From positions 124,001 through 188,000 of the forward strand of contig NZ_SJPW01000003.1 in NCBI RefSeq assembly GCF_007860125.1: 64,000 bases of DNA, written 5' to 3'. Positions 25,714-34,976 of the stretch are shown here, piece after piece. Origin of the DNA: Rubripirellula tenax. GTDB taxonomy: Bacteria; Planctomycetota; Planctomycetia; Pirellulales; Pirellulaceae. The position numbers were made by a program, and so were the translations under genes. Position 1 is the first letter of the stretch. The number at the start of each line of letters is the position of its first letter. A model generated the notes under the pieces. That model did not search any database. It was not told the DNA's origin and saw only the letters and a program-made list of their open reading frames with translations.

Positions 25714-26931
25714 ATGAGTAACGTTTTACGAATCGCTTTGGTGGACCCCAATGATGGGTCACGCGAAGCACTCAAGAGCATGCTCCTGGGAATGGACACG
25801 ATTTGGCTGGAGGCAGACTGTTCGCGATACGAATTCTTCCCGGACGTCATCGAGCAAACCGCTCCTGACGTGGGCGTCGTGGCGTTGGATTCGAATCCAG
25901 AGAAGGCGATCGAGCTGATCAAGAAGTTGGCCTCGACTGCACCCGACACCGCAATTTTGGCGGCGAGCGAGCAGACCGACGGTCAGATGATATTGAAAAC
26001 GATGCGATCGGGCGCTCGTGAGTTTCTTACCATTCCGTTGAACAAAGAAGATCTCAACAGCGCGCTGCAACGCGTCAGTCAGCAAAAGTTCGGCGCCACC
26101 GAAGGCGGCGGGCGCAGTTGTGAAGTCTATGCGATTGCGGGTGCCACCGGCGGTGTCGGTTCCACCAGCACAGCGGTCAACTTGGGATGTGTCTTGGCGG
26201 CGGATCCGCGGAACAGTGTCGCATTGTTGGATCTCGACTTGGCGCTGGGTGATGCGGACGTGTTCCTGGATTCGATCCCGGACTACACGCTGGCTGACGT
26301 CGTTCAAAACATCTCGCGGCTTGACATCCAACTGCTCAAGCGGTCATTGACGAAACACAGCAGCGGATTGTACTTGCTGCCGCGACCGGTTGAGTTGCAC
26401 GACACGCTTGCGATCACCGATGACAGCATTCGCAAGGTGATCGGGCTGTTGAAGGCTTCGTTCACTCACTTGATCGTTGACCTGTCAAAAACGTACAGCA
26501 GCATTGACATGGCGGCGATCGAGAGCGCGACTCGCGTGGTTTTGGTGACGCAGCTAGACTTGCCGTGTCTACGTAACGTCGTTCGGTTGATGATGGGCTT
26601 TGAAGAAATCGACGGTCTTCAGAACAAGGTCGAAATCGTCGTCAATCGCGCTGGCTTGGAAGCCGGACAAATCAGCTTGAAAAAGGCGAAAGAAACACTG
26701 GGGCGTGAAATCTTTGCATTGCTTCCTAATGACTATCGAACGATGGTCGAAGTGCGGAACAACGGCGTCCCCTTGATCGTTCAAGCTCCGAAGGCCGCGA
26801 TCACGCAAGGCATTCGCGAACTGGCCGCGAAGCTGGAAGGCGGCGGTGCAAAGCCCGTCGACAGCGAGGATGCGGGCAGCAAATCGAGCGAGAGCAAGTG
26901 GAAAAAGTTCTGGCCCGGCGTCAAAGCGTAA
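25714..26931 (+). CDS. cpaE: Tad pilus localisation protein CpaE/TadZ
   Basis: The protein has 405 aa. Residues about 5-118 are a receiver-like domain (IALVDPNDGSREALKSML ... FLTIPLNKEDL) and about 135-390 a MinD/ParA-type ATPase (LLDLDLALGDADVFL, HLIVDLSKTYSSIDMAA, VVNRAGLEAGQIS). The deviant Walker A reads GATGGVGSTST: both lysines of the usual KGGVGKTT pattern are replaced (Thr145 and Ser150). TadZ proteins are known for atypical P-loops and localise the Tad machine at a pole. The gene follows cpaC by 82 bp and ends the cluster; the next gene is convergent. Confidence 0.9.
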   Translation: MSNVLRIALVDPNDGSREALKSMLLGMDTIWLEADCSRYEFFPDVIEQTAPDVGVVALDSNPEKAIELIKKLASTAPDTAILAASEQTDGQMILKTMRSGAREFLTIPLNKEDLNSALQRVSQQKFGATEGGGRSCEVYAIAGATGGVGSTSTAVNLGCVLAADPRNSVALLDLDLALGDADVFLDSIPDYTLADVVQNISRLDIQLLKRSLTKHSSGLYLLPRPVELHDTLAITDDSIRKVIGLLKASFTHLIVDLSKTYSSIDMAAIESATRVVLVTQLDLPCLRNVVRLMMGFEEIDGLQNKVEIVVNRAGLEAGQISLKKAKETLGREIFALLPNDYRTMVEVRNNGVPLIVQAPKAAITQGIRELAAKLEGGGAKPVDSEDAGSKSSESKWKKFWPGVKA

Positions 26932-26941
26932 CGGCGAATCG

Positions 26942-28420
26942 TTAGTGGGTAGCGTTCTCGATCCAACGGATCAATGTCCGCACCATCGCACCGGTGGCCC
27001 CTGCGTCACGGTGCGGCTTGGCGCTGTCGGCAAACGCAGGCCCCGCGATATCGATGTGAACCCACGGTACATCACCGACAAAGTTTTCAAGAAACTTTGC
27101 CGCCGTGATCGCGCCGCCCCAGCGGCCCTCGCCGACATTCTTGATGTCTGCGATTTTGCTCTTGACCTTGTCGTCGTACAAGTCAAACATCGGCAATTGC
27201 CACACCGGCTCGCCTTCTTCCTCGGCAGCCACTTCGATGGTCTCGCATAGCGAAGCATCGTTGGGCATCAAGCCGGCAACTTCAACGCCCAACGCCACCA
27301 TGCACGCGCCCGTCAAGGTCGCCAAGTCGACCATCGCCCGAGGACTGTGCTGAATCGCGACGTCCAAGGTATCCGCTAACACGACGCGACCTTCGGCATC
27401 GGTGTTCAGAATTTCGATGGTCTTTCCGCTGCGCGTTTCGATCACATCACCGAGCTTGTAGCATGATCCGCTGACCATGTTTTCCGCCAACCCGCAAAAA
27501 CCAATGACGTTTTGCTTGACGCCCAATTGGGCGATCGCACGCATCGTCCCCAAAACGGTTGCGGCCCCTGCCATATCGCATTTCATGTCAACCATTCCCT
27601 CGCTGGGCTTTAGTGACAAACCGCCGCTGTCAAAGGTAACTCCTTTGCCAACGATCGCCAGCGGCGCTTCCGCACCGCCGCCGTTGTGCTTCAAGATGAC
27701 CAGTCGCGGCGGCGCGGCCGAACCTGCACCCACAGCAAGGATCGCGCGACAACCTTCGGCTTCTAACTTCGCTTCATCCCAAATCTCGCATTCCAAACCG
27801 CATTCAGCGGCAACCTTCTTCGCAACCTCGGCAAAACTTGCCGGGTAGATCATCGCCGACGGTTCGTTGACCAATCGACGCGTTTGATTGATCGAACTGC
27901 CGATGATGCGCCCACGATCAATCGCCGCTTGCCCGATGCCAGCGAAGCCGATCTCTGCGGGGATCGTGGCCGAGGGTTCGCTCTGGTAGATCGCTTGATT
28001 CTCACATCCGAAGATCGCTCCCGCGACGACGACGTCTTGCATCTCAACAGGAAGTGATTCCCCCAACGCGATGATGATACGATCGCGCCGCCGATCCGAT
28101 AGTTTCCTTACGGCTGCGGAAGCCAGATCGAAAGCGTTCGAGCGGGAAAGTGTCTTCTTACCCAATCCGACTACCAGAACCATATTCGGACCGTCGGACA
28201 AAGGTGACGCCAACAAGTTCATTTCACCCTGTTTGCCTCGCACTTGCCCTTTTTCGACCAAACGCGTTAGCCAACCGTTGGTGGCTTCGTCCCATTGGAC
28301 CAACGTGGGCGAGAGCGTCCCGTCGCCGGATAGCCCGGCGACAACAATGGACTCGCGATCTTGGATCGGATCAGCAATCAGCGACAGGTTGGGCGACGGC
28401 AGGGGGAGGCTTTCGAGCAT
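26942..28420 (-). CDS. pepA: Leucyl aminopeptidase (M17)
   Basis: The protein has 492 aa. The N-terminal half is the variable M17 domain. The C-terminal catalytic domain carries the two-metal site: VGKGVTFDSGGLSLKP (Lys, Asp), MVDMKCDMAGAATVLG (Asp) and ILNTDAEGRVVLADTL (Asp, Glu, with the active Arg). It removes N-terminal residues from peptides in the cytoplasm. Convergent with cpaE (10 bp apart) and divergent from the UbiD-family gene. ATG 28420. Confidence 0.95.
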   Translation of the reverse strand: MLESLPLPSPNLSLIADPIQDRESIVVAGLSGDGTLSPTLVQWDEATNGWLTRLVEKGQVRGKQGEMNLLASPLSDGPNMVLVVGLGKKTLSRSNAFDLASAAVRKLSDRRRDRIIIALGESLPVEMQDVVVAGAIFGCENQAIYQSEPSATIPAEIGFAGIGQAAIDRGRIIGSSINQTRRLVNEPSAMIYPASFAEVAKKVAAECGLECEIWDEAKLEAEGCRAILAVGAGSAAPPRLVILKHNGGGAEAPLAIVGKGVTFDSGGLSLKPSEGMVDMKCDMAGAATVLGTMRAIAQLGVKQNVIGFCGLAENMVSGSCYKLGDVIETRSGKTIEILNTDAEGRVVLADTLDVAIQHSPRAMVDLATLTGACMVALGVEVAGLMPNDASLCETIEVAAEEEGEPVWQLPMFDLYDDKVKSKIADIKNVGEGRWGGAITAAKFLENFVGDVPWVHIDIAGPAFADSAKPHRDAGATGAMVRTLIRWIENATH

Positions 28421-28600
28421 TCGATCTGTGGCGTTGGGATGTCAACAGACGGATACCAGTGGTGCGTCTGCCGTGGGAATCTGTACGAGACCATTTGAAC
28501 CGTTAGTGTAGCGCCGTCATGGCGGTTATCCTAGCCTCGGTTGCCGGAAGACCAGTTACCGCCGATTTCTTGATTCGTTACCTCGTTAAATTCAATCCTT

Positions 28601-30460
28601 GTGAAGCATCGCAGTACCCGTGACGTCGTCGATGACCTACGCCAAGGCGGTCGATTGATCGAAATCCAAGACGAAGTGGACCCCCACCTCGAAATGGCGG
28701 AGATCCAACGACGGGTGTACGCCAGCGGCGGCCCAGGGTTGCTGTTCAACAACGTTCGTGGTTCACGATTTCCGGCAGCGTCGAATTTGTTTGCATCGAT
28801 CGATCAAGCTCGATATTTGTTTCGCGATACGCTGGAGTCGGTCCGCCGGCTGATCGAAATCAAGTTGGACCCTTCGGCACTGCCCAAGCATCCCCTTCGA
28901 TACGCGGGTGTCCCGCTGACGGCGCTCAGGATGCTGCCACGGTCGGTTCGCGGCGGCGCGGTGACCGCGAATCAGTGCAAGGTTTCTGAACTGCCCGCGA
29001 TCCAATGTTGGCCAGACGACGGCGGCGCGTTCGTGACCCTACCACAAGTCTTAAGCGATGATCCCGATGCCACCGGTTCAGCGCAACAGCGTTTGATGCG
29101 AGTCAATTTGGGAATGTATCGCATTCAATTGGGCGGCAACGACTATCTGGCCGATCAGGAGATCGGACTGCACTACCAGATTCATCGCGGCATTGGCGTT
29201 CATCATCGCGCAGCCCTCGATCGCGGCGAGCCACTTCGCGTCTGTATCACGGTCGGCGGTTCGCCGGCGATGTCGCTTGCCGCGGTGATGCCACTGCCGG
29301 AGGGTTTGACGGAATTGACGTTCGGCGGCGCACTTGCCGGGCGACGGATCCCCATGATTGTCAACGCGAAGGCAAGGCAATCGCACGCCCCGATTTATGC
29401 CGACGCGGACTTTGCGATCGTCGGAACGATCGATCCGAACTCGACCAAACCCGAAGGCCCCTTCGGAGATCACTTGGGCTACTACAGCCTGCAACACCCG
29501 TTCCCTGTAATGCGGGTCGAGCATGTCTACCACCGTGACGGCGCGATATGGCCGTTCACGGTCGTCGGTCGACCGCCACAGGAAGACACGACGTTCGGAC
29601 AATTGATTCACGAACTGACTGATCCCATCATTCCGTCCGTAATCCCGGGGGTCCAAGCGGTCCACGCCGTCGATGCGGCAGGCGTCCATCCGCTTTTATT
29701 TGCGATCGGAAGCGAACGGTACATGCCGTTCGTCAAGTCCGACGGTCCGCAAGAATTGCTGACCCAGGCCAACGCGATCTTGGGTAACGGTCAACTGTCG
29801 TTGGCAAAGTATTTATGGATCACGGATAACCCCGACGGCAAGCTGGACATTCATGGCGAAGAGGCGTTTTTCGCACACATGTTGAGCCGAGTGGATTGGC
29901 GGCGAGATCTGCATTTTCATACTCGGACGACCATCGACACACTCGACTATTCGGGAACCGGGCTGAACAAAGGTTCGAAATTGGTGATCGCCGCATCGGG
30001 ACCACCGATCCGTGAATTGCCCGTAGAGATCCCTTCCGGCATCGACTTGCCCGACGGTTTCAAGAATCCTCGTGTCGTCGCGCCAGGAATTTTGGCGATT
30101 GAAGCTTTGCCCTGCAAAACCGAAACGGATCGCCAACGGCTCGTCGAATTCGTTTGCGCGTTCAAAGCATCTTCAGCGATCAACGCGTTTCCGTTGATCA
30201 CACTGGTCGACGACAGCGAGTTCGCAGTGCGTCGGTTTGCGAACTGGTTGTGGGTCACGTTCACGCGAAGCAATCCGGCCGCTGATGTTGACGGCATCGG
30301 CGCAGGCGTGGTGCAAAAACACTTTGGCTGCGAAGGATCCCTGGTTATCGACGCGCGCACCAAACCTCATCATGCACCACCGTTGATCGAAGACCCACTC
30401 ACGATCGCCAAAGTTGACGCCCGCGCCACTCGCGGCGATGCCCTCAGTCGCTATCTATAA
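28601..30460 (+). CDS. UbiD-family decarboxylase
   Basis: The protein has 619 aa from GTG 28601; no usable ATG lies nearby. The family fold is recognised from GLLFNNVRGSRFPAASNLFA, GIGVHHRAALDRGEPLRVCI and the prenyl-FMN/metal region ADFAIVGTIDPNSTKPEGPF followed by GDHLGYYSLQ (PEGPF begins at residue 284). UbiD enzymes use prenylated FMN, made by a UbiX partner not seen here, to decarboxylate aromatic or unsaturated acids. It is longer than E. coli UbiD (about 490 aa) because of an extended C-terminus. It starts an operon with the SDR gene (3 bp gap). Menaquinone synthesis by the futalosine route is one possible pathway. Confidence 0.88.
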   Translation: MKHRSTRDVVDDLRQGGRLIEIQDEVDPHLEMAEIQRRVYASGGPGLLFNNVRGSRFPAASNLFASIDQARYLFRDTLESVRRLIEIKLDPSALPKHPLRYAGVPLTALRMLPRSVRGGAVTANQCKVSELPAIQCWPDDGGAFVTLPQVLSDDPDATGSAQQRLMRVNLGMYRIQLGGNDYLADQEIGLHYQIHRGIGVHHRAALDRGEPLRVCITVGGSPAMSLAAVMPLPEGLTELTFGGALAGRRIPMIVNAKARQSHAPIYADADFAIVGTIDPNSTKPEGPFGDHLGYYSLQHPFPVMRVEHVYHRDGAIWPFTVVGRPPQEDTTFGQLIHELTDPIIPSVIPGVQAVHAVDAAGVHPLLFAIGSERYMPFVKSDGPQELLTQANAILGNGQLSLAKYLWITDNPDGKLDIHGEEAFFAHMLSRVDWRRDLHFHTRTTIDTLDYSGTGLNKGSKLVIAASGPPIRELPVEIPSGIDLPDGFKNPRVVAPGILAIEALPCKTETDRQRLVEFVCAFKASSAINAFPLITLVDDSEFAVRRFANWLWVTFTRSNPAADVDGIGAGVVQKHFGCEGSLVIDARTKPHHAPPLIEDPLTIAKVDARATRGDALSRYL

Positions 30461-30463
30461 ACT

Positions 30464-31270
30464 ATGCCAACACTCTCGGAACTTTTTGATTCCCCTTCGC
30501 CCGTCGCCCTGGTCACTGGGAGCGGTGCGCCTCGCGTCGGCCGAGCCATAGCCACGCATTTGGCATCGCTTGGCTGCCACATCGCAATGCATGCCAACAC
30601 ATCGGTTGACGAAGCCGAGGCCGCAGCGGTAACCATTCGCGAACAACATCAAGTCGAAGTCATCGTGACCGTTGGACCGCTTGATGACGATGAAGTTCCG
30701 TCTCGATTGGTTCGGCAAACGCATGAGCACTTCGGCCGACTGGACATTCTGGTCAACAGCGCCGCGATATGGCGGCCATCGAAGTTACAGAACATCACCG
30801 CCGATGAAATGCGCCGCTATTTCGACATCAACACCATTGCATCGTTCCTTTGCGCCCGAGCGGCGGCGGAGATCATGGCAAAACAAACGCGTGGTGGTTC
30901 GATCATCAACATCGGCGACTGGGCAACCGGTCGGCCCTACCTGGACCATGCGGCGTACTTTCCGAGCAAGGGTGCGTTGGAAGTGATGACCCGATCTTTG
31001 GCGGTCGAGTTTTCGCAGATGAATCCGTTGGTGCGTGTCAATTGCGTTCAACCGGGACCGGTGCTGTTGGACGATTCCGTGTCGGAAACAAAACGGACCA
31101 AGATCGCCACAAGCACGCTGGTCGGTCGCGTCGGCACGCCCCATCACGTTGCCCATGCGGTGCAGTTCCTTTGCGAAAACGACTTCGTCACCGGCGTCTG
31201 TTTGCCAGTCGACGGTGGCCGAGGCATCTATGCGCCCGACGGAATGCAGGTGGGATTGAACACGGGCTAG
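30464..31270 (+). CDS. Short-chain dehydrogenase, pteridine-reductase (FolM/PTR1)-like
   Basis: The protein has 268 aa. Rossmann motif VALVTGSGAPRVGRAIA (18-26; the Arg in the TGxxxRxG loop favours NADPH), NSAA (98-101) and catalytic Y165-F-P-S-K169. The usual SDR serine is replaced by Asp152 (IINIGDWATG), 13 residues before the Tyr. That is the spacing of Asp181 and Tyr194 in Leishmania pteridine reductase, and FolM-like enzymes share it. So it likely reduces a pterin or folate rather than a simple alcohol. It lies 3 bp after the UbiD gene, so translation is probably linked. Confidence 0.82.
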   Translation: MPTLSELFDSPSPVALVTGSGAPRVGRAIATHLASLGCHIAMHANTSVDEAEAAAVTIREQHQVEVIVTVGPLDDDEVPSRLVRQTHEHFGRLDILVNSAAIWRPSKLQNITADEMRRYFDINTIASFLCARAAAEIMAKQTRGGSIINIGDWATGRPYLDHAAYFPSKGALEVMTRSLAVEFSQMNPLVRVNCVQPGPVLLDDSVSETKRTKIATSTLVGRVGTPHHVAHAVQFLCENDFVTGVCLPVDGGRGIYAPDGMQVGLNTG

Positions 31271-31296
31271 GATCGATCGCTAACCACGATCAAGTT

Positions 31297-32472
31297 TCAG
31301 TAAGCCGTGATCGGCCGGCTGGCGAAATCAGCGGACAAGTCCTCGATCGACTTGGCCTCCGTTGCAACCGTGCCGAACCTGGCAACGCACCCTGTCGCGA
31401 TCCTGCCGTACTGTCTGCGCATCAATGCATCGGCGCCGTTGATCGTTGCCATGGCAAGCACGGCTTGCGGATCTAGATCGGGCCGATGATTCAAAAGAAA
31501 CTGAACTTCGCGCCAAAGGTTCAAGTCCGGATTGCTTGCCCTCGAGTCCGTCCCCAATGCCACCGGGACTCCCGCCGCCAAACAGCGATCGACCGGATGC
31601 GGTGGATAGCCGAAAAACGCGTGAGTCCTTGGACAGTAGACGACTGTCATGTTGGAGTGTTTCGCGATCTCGCTGATCTCGTCGTCTTGTAAATCGTTAC
31701 CGTGAACAACCAACGCACTCGGCGACTTGCGAAGCATTTCGATCAAATCGTGAAAGGGACGCTCGCCCCAAGGAAACTGTCCTTCCCGCCAGACTCCGAT
31801 GGCTTTCAACGACTCGAAAAATGGTCCGCTACCGGCGATCAACAATTCTCGCTCGTCGGGCGATTCGGCGACATGCATGGCGACCGGCCGGTGACGCCGA
31901 ACGGCTTCATCAACACAGGCGGCGATCGTTTCACGCGTCGTCGAATAGGGAGAATGCGGACTGATGCCGGCATTTTTATCCGCGTCGATGTGAGCATTGG
32001 CCGCACTCATTCGATCAACGCTTCGTGTCGCCGACAATCCAAGGACCTCTGCGAACGAGACTATTTCTGGCCCATCGTTGCACTCGGGATAGCGACATGG
32101 TGGCGTCGCGATGTCACCGATCAAAGTAACAGCGGATTCTTGGGACTCTCGGATGCCGCGTTCGATTGAATCGTCGCGATCGTGCAACGCTGCCTTGCGG
32201 CGCTGGTCGATCACCATCGCGATCCATGCCGAAAGTCGAATACCGGGGTGACCCACCGGTTGAACGAGGTCTGAGAACTCCAAATGCGTATGAGCGTTGA
32301 CCAAACCGGGAAGGATCGCCGCATCACCAAGATCGATCGCGCCCGAAGGTACGGATTCACGAGATACTTCCACGATTCGATCCTGATCCACTCGGATCCA
32401 GCCACCTTCGATGGGTTCGTCAACCAAGGGCAGAATCCACCGGGCGGTCAGCACGAACGTTGGCTCAGTCAA
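31297..32472 (-). CDS. Amidohydrolase of the Atz/Trz - SAH deaminase group
   Basis: The protein has 391 aa. Metal-site motifs: VNAHTHLEF (His61, His63), SPHSPYS (His173), AMHVAES (His200, Glu203), a later VVHGNDL and GTDSRASNPDLN (Asp). This is the layout of adenosine-type deaminases in the amidohydrolase superfamily. In bacteria with the futalosine menaquinone pathway a member deaminates aminodeoxyfutalosine, and the UbiD-family gene nearby makes that plausible but not proven. TTG 32472 is used as start (AGGAAC about 10 nt upstream); no ATG is suitably placed. It is convergent with the SDR gene. Confidence 0.82.
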   Translation of the reverse strand: MTEPTFVLTARWILPLVDEPIEGGWIRVDQDRIVEVSRESVPSGAIDLGDAAILPGLVNAHTHLEFSDLVQPVGHPGIRLSAWIAMVIDQRRKAALHDRDDSIERGIRESQESAVTLIGDIATPPCRYPECNDGPEIVSFAEVLGLSATRSVDRMSAANAHIDADKNAGISPHSPYSTTRETIAACVDEAVRRHRPVAMHVAESPDERELLIAGSGPFFESLKAIGVWREGQFPWGERPFHDLIEMLRKSPSALVVHGNDLQDDEISEIAKHSNMTVVYCPRTHAFFGYPPHPVDRCLAAGVPVALGTDSRASNPDLNLWREVQFLLNHRPDLDPQAVLAMATINGADALMRRQYGRIATGCVARFGTVATEAKSIEDLSADFASRPITAY

Positions 32473-32546
32473 AATACAAGTTCCTAAGTCGCGAAACCGG
32501 CTGCCGAGTTCGTTCTACGATCGACCAACGCGTTCACTCGCTCGCG

Positions 32547-33569
32547 TCAAAATTTCTTGACCACGCTGGGTTCAAGCATCAAGATAAGATATTGTTCGAC
32601 GTCGACAGCGTGAACGTTTTTAAAGTTCTGTCCGACGTAGGGAATCTTGCCGAACATCGGCACCGGCGTCTCGCTTTGAATCTGCTTTGTCGAATGAAAA
32701 TGCGGATCGATCAACAGCACCGACTGGTTCGGGACGACGTCCGAGGCTTGGGCGACGGTCGTCATATGACGCGGGAACTGAATCTCGATAGGCTCGTCGC
32801 CGTAGCCAAAAATGGATTCGCTGACCACGTCAAGGATGCGGCTACATTCGATGCGGGCCGTCACGCGAATCGAAGTCTCACCCGCAACGACATCCGCTCG
32901 CAAACGAAGATGAGTTCCTTCTTCAAAGACTTCGATCACGGGTTTGCGATCTTCCGCCGACCCTTGTACGTCAACGACGAACGGCCGTTGCGTCAGATCG
33001 TTCATCTCCGCTTCTTTGCCGTCCAACAGCATGGCCGATGGCGATCGCTGCATTGACGAAGCGGCGGCAACCGAAACGGCATCGATGATTAGTTTCGCAT
33101 CCGTGGCATCCAACAAACAAACAGTCGCACCCGAGGGAACCGTGATTGTGTTGTCACACCCGTCGCGAGCCTCCAGCGACGAGACCGATTTCGAGCCGGG
33201 CAACTGTCGCGACGGTGGCCCCAGATGACGAGTCCGGCTAGGATCGAGTTGTCGATACATTTGTTGACGTGTTGCCGCATCGACCATTAAATAGCGAACG
33301 TTGATGCGTATTTGTGTCAACGGTTCCTTCGTCGTGAACCCATCATCCTTAAGCGTCATTGGCTTTGGCCGCGCCAACGAACGGTGACTGGCCGCTGTCG
33401 CAGAAATCGTCGCTGAAGTTGCGGGACGACCGAACGACTCGCCTTCACCGAGCAAATAGCCTTGTTCTTGGTTCTCGCCCGGATCGGAAATCGTTAATTG
33501 TCCCAAAGCGCATGGACCGATCAACGAGAACACGATGCCCGTGAATACGGCGATTGATTGTGCCATCAT
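32547..33569 (-). CDS. Exported protein with C-terminal secretin-like domain
   Basis: The protein has 340 aa from ATG 33569, with GAGGA about 8 nt upstream; a TTG 21 nt earlier is less likely. Signal peptide (SIAVFTGIVFSLIGPCALG). The C-terminal 110 residues resemble the end of a type II/III secretin (VVPNQSVLLIDPHFHSTKQ, ETPVPMFGKIPYVGQNFK, QYLILMLEPSVV). The N-terminal half contains an unrelated region (INVRYLMVDAATRQQMYRQL). It is shorter than real secretins and lacks the pore hairpins as far as can be judged, so it may be a pilotin-like or defective relative. Confidence 0.65.
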   Translation of the reverse strand: MMAQSIAVFTGIVFSLIGPCALGQLTISDPGENQEQGYLLGEGESFGRPATSATISATAASHRSLARPKPMTLKDDGFTTKEPLTQIRINVRYLMVDAATRQQMYRQLDPSRTRHLGPPSRQLPGSKSVSSLEARDGCDNTITVPSGATVCLLDATDAKLIIDAVSVAAASSMQRSPSAMLLDGKEAEMNDLTQRPFVVDVQGSAEDRKPVIEVFEEGTHLRLRADVVAGETSIRVTARIECSRILDVVSESIFGYGDEPIEIQFPRHMTTVAQASDVVPNQSVLLIDPHFHSTKQIQSETPVPMFGKIPYVGQNFKNVHAVDVEQYLILMLEPSVVKKF

Positions 33570-33719
33570 GCGTTTGTTCCTCGGAGCCAAGATCCGTCAC
33601 CCTCATCGTGGGAGATAGCAAAATCGGCTAGTCGAGGCAATTGAAACCCAAGGGGGCATCAAGTTTCACACCGATCTCACGCCAGCAAACGAAACACGGG
33701 CGAGGCATGGTGACTCGGC

Positions 33720-34976
33720 CTATATTTCCATCCCAGCCAGCCTACCAACGCGTTCCAGCTCCTTCAGCACGGCGGTCGAGTTGGGGTAGCGATCGGCGGG
33801 TTTGATTTCGATCATGCGCATCACCAGATGGCTGAACCGTTCATCCGATCCGATTTGGAAGGTATAAGGCGCGGTTGGCTTCTCGCCCTTTAGGTTTGCA
33901 ATCAATTGTGGAAGCGAGTTCGCAGCGTAGGGCGACCTCCCGGTCAACAACGCATACAACGTCGCTCCTAGACCGAACTGGTCCGAACGTTCGTCGACGT
34001 TCTCGACATCGAAAATCCGCTCGGGCGCCATATAGCCGAGGTCGCCGATCACATCACCGGGGCGTGTCAATTGCGCGGCATCGGTGGTCTCCAAGGCTCT
34101 CGCGAATATCAAATCGGAAAGCAAAAACGCTTTGTCGCTATCTCGTCGCAACAAATTCGACGGGGTGACATTTCGATGCACCACGTGATGTTGCCCAGCC
34201 TCCTCCAGGGCTCGTGAGATATCCACGCCGACTCGCCAAACCTGTTTCCAATCCAACATTCCCGAAATGCCGATGGAATCAATCAGCGCGGCAACGCTGC
34301 AACCGTCGACCCAATCCGTCGCCGCCCAACAATAGTTGCCACGTCGACCGGCCATGCGGAGCCGAACGATGTTGGGATGCTTGATCGGCATGACGGTTTG
34401 CATCGCGCGCGTGAATCGTTCTCGCTGCGGATCGGACGTTGCCATCTGAGGACGCAAGACTTTGATGGCGACAGGCCGATCGTGCTTCAAGTCCGTGCCA
34501 CGATAAACGACACTGGTCGCGCTTTGCGAAACAATTTCGTCTACCTGAAATCGGTCCTGGAACGTTTGACCAACGAGATCGCGAAGCGATGAATCGACGG
34601 TCGGCTTGGGTTTGCCGGCAAGTTGTTCGATTCCCGGCAGTTTCATTTTTCCGGGCACCATGGTGGCGGCATCAAGCCCGCCATCGGATTCCAACCTCAA
34701 GTGTGAGTCGCCAATTTCAAAGATTGTCCCCAGGCTCATCGCCTTTTCGTTTTCAACCGCGCAACCATTGATATGTACACCACCCGCGCCACCTCGGTCG
34801 ACCAAGAAAAAGTGCCCATCTCGCTGTTGCACTTCACAGTGAACGCGGCTGAGTCGAGGGTCCCGAATTTTCGTATCGCTGTCGCTACCGCGTCCAATAA
34901 CGAGCGTTCCGTTATCTGGCAACGCGTACTTCCGGCCTGCATCCGGACCAGCGATGATATGCAGTTGAATGCTCAC
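33720..34976 (-). CDS. FHA-domain protein with predicted pseudokinase
   Basis: The protein has 418 aa from GTG 34976. Residues about 5-95 are an FHA domain (VIGRGSDSDTKIRDPRLSRVH, HINGCAVENEKAMSLGTIFEIG), which binds phosphothreonine. Residues about 140-415 have the Hanks-kinase fold with VAIKVLRP (Lys172) and a recognisable APE (317-319). However, the HRD motif is HRN (VVHRNVTPSNLL, Asn269 in place of the catalytic Asp) and DFG is degraded to DLI (288-290), so catalysis is unlikely. Its GTG overlaps the TGA of the upstream kinase gene by 4 nt (GTGA), so translation is coupled. It may be a docking or regulatory partner of that kinase. Confidence 0.85.
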   Translation of the reverse strand: MSIQLHIIAGPDAGRKYALPDNGTLVIGRGSDSDTKIRDPRLSRVHCEVQQRDGHFFLVDRGGAGGVHINGCAVENEKAMSLGTIFEIGDSHLRLESDGGLDAATMVPGKMKLPGIEQLAGKPKPTVDSSLRDLVGQTFQDRFQVDEIVSQSATSVVYRGTDLKHDRPVAIKVLRPQMATSDPQRERFTRAMQTVMPIKHPNIVRLRMAGRRGNYCWAATDWVDGCSVAALIDSIGISGMLDWKQVWRVGVDISRALEEAGQHHVVHRNVTPSNLLRRDSDKAFLLSDLIFARALETTDAAQLTRPGDVIGDLGYMAPERIFDVENVDERSDQFGLGATLYALLTGRSPYAANSLPQLIANLKGEKPTAPYTFQIGSDERFSHLVMRMIEIKPADRYPNSTAVLKELERVGRLAGMEI

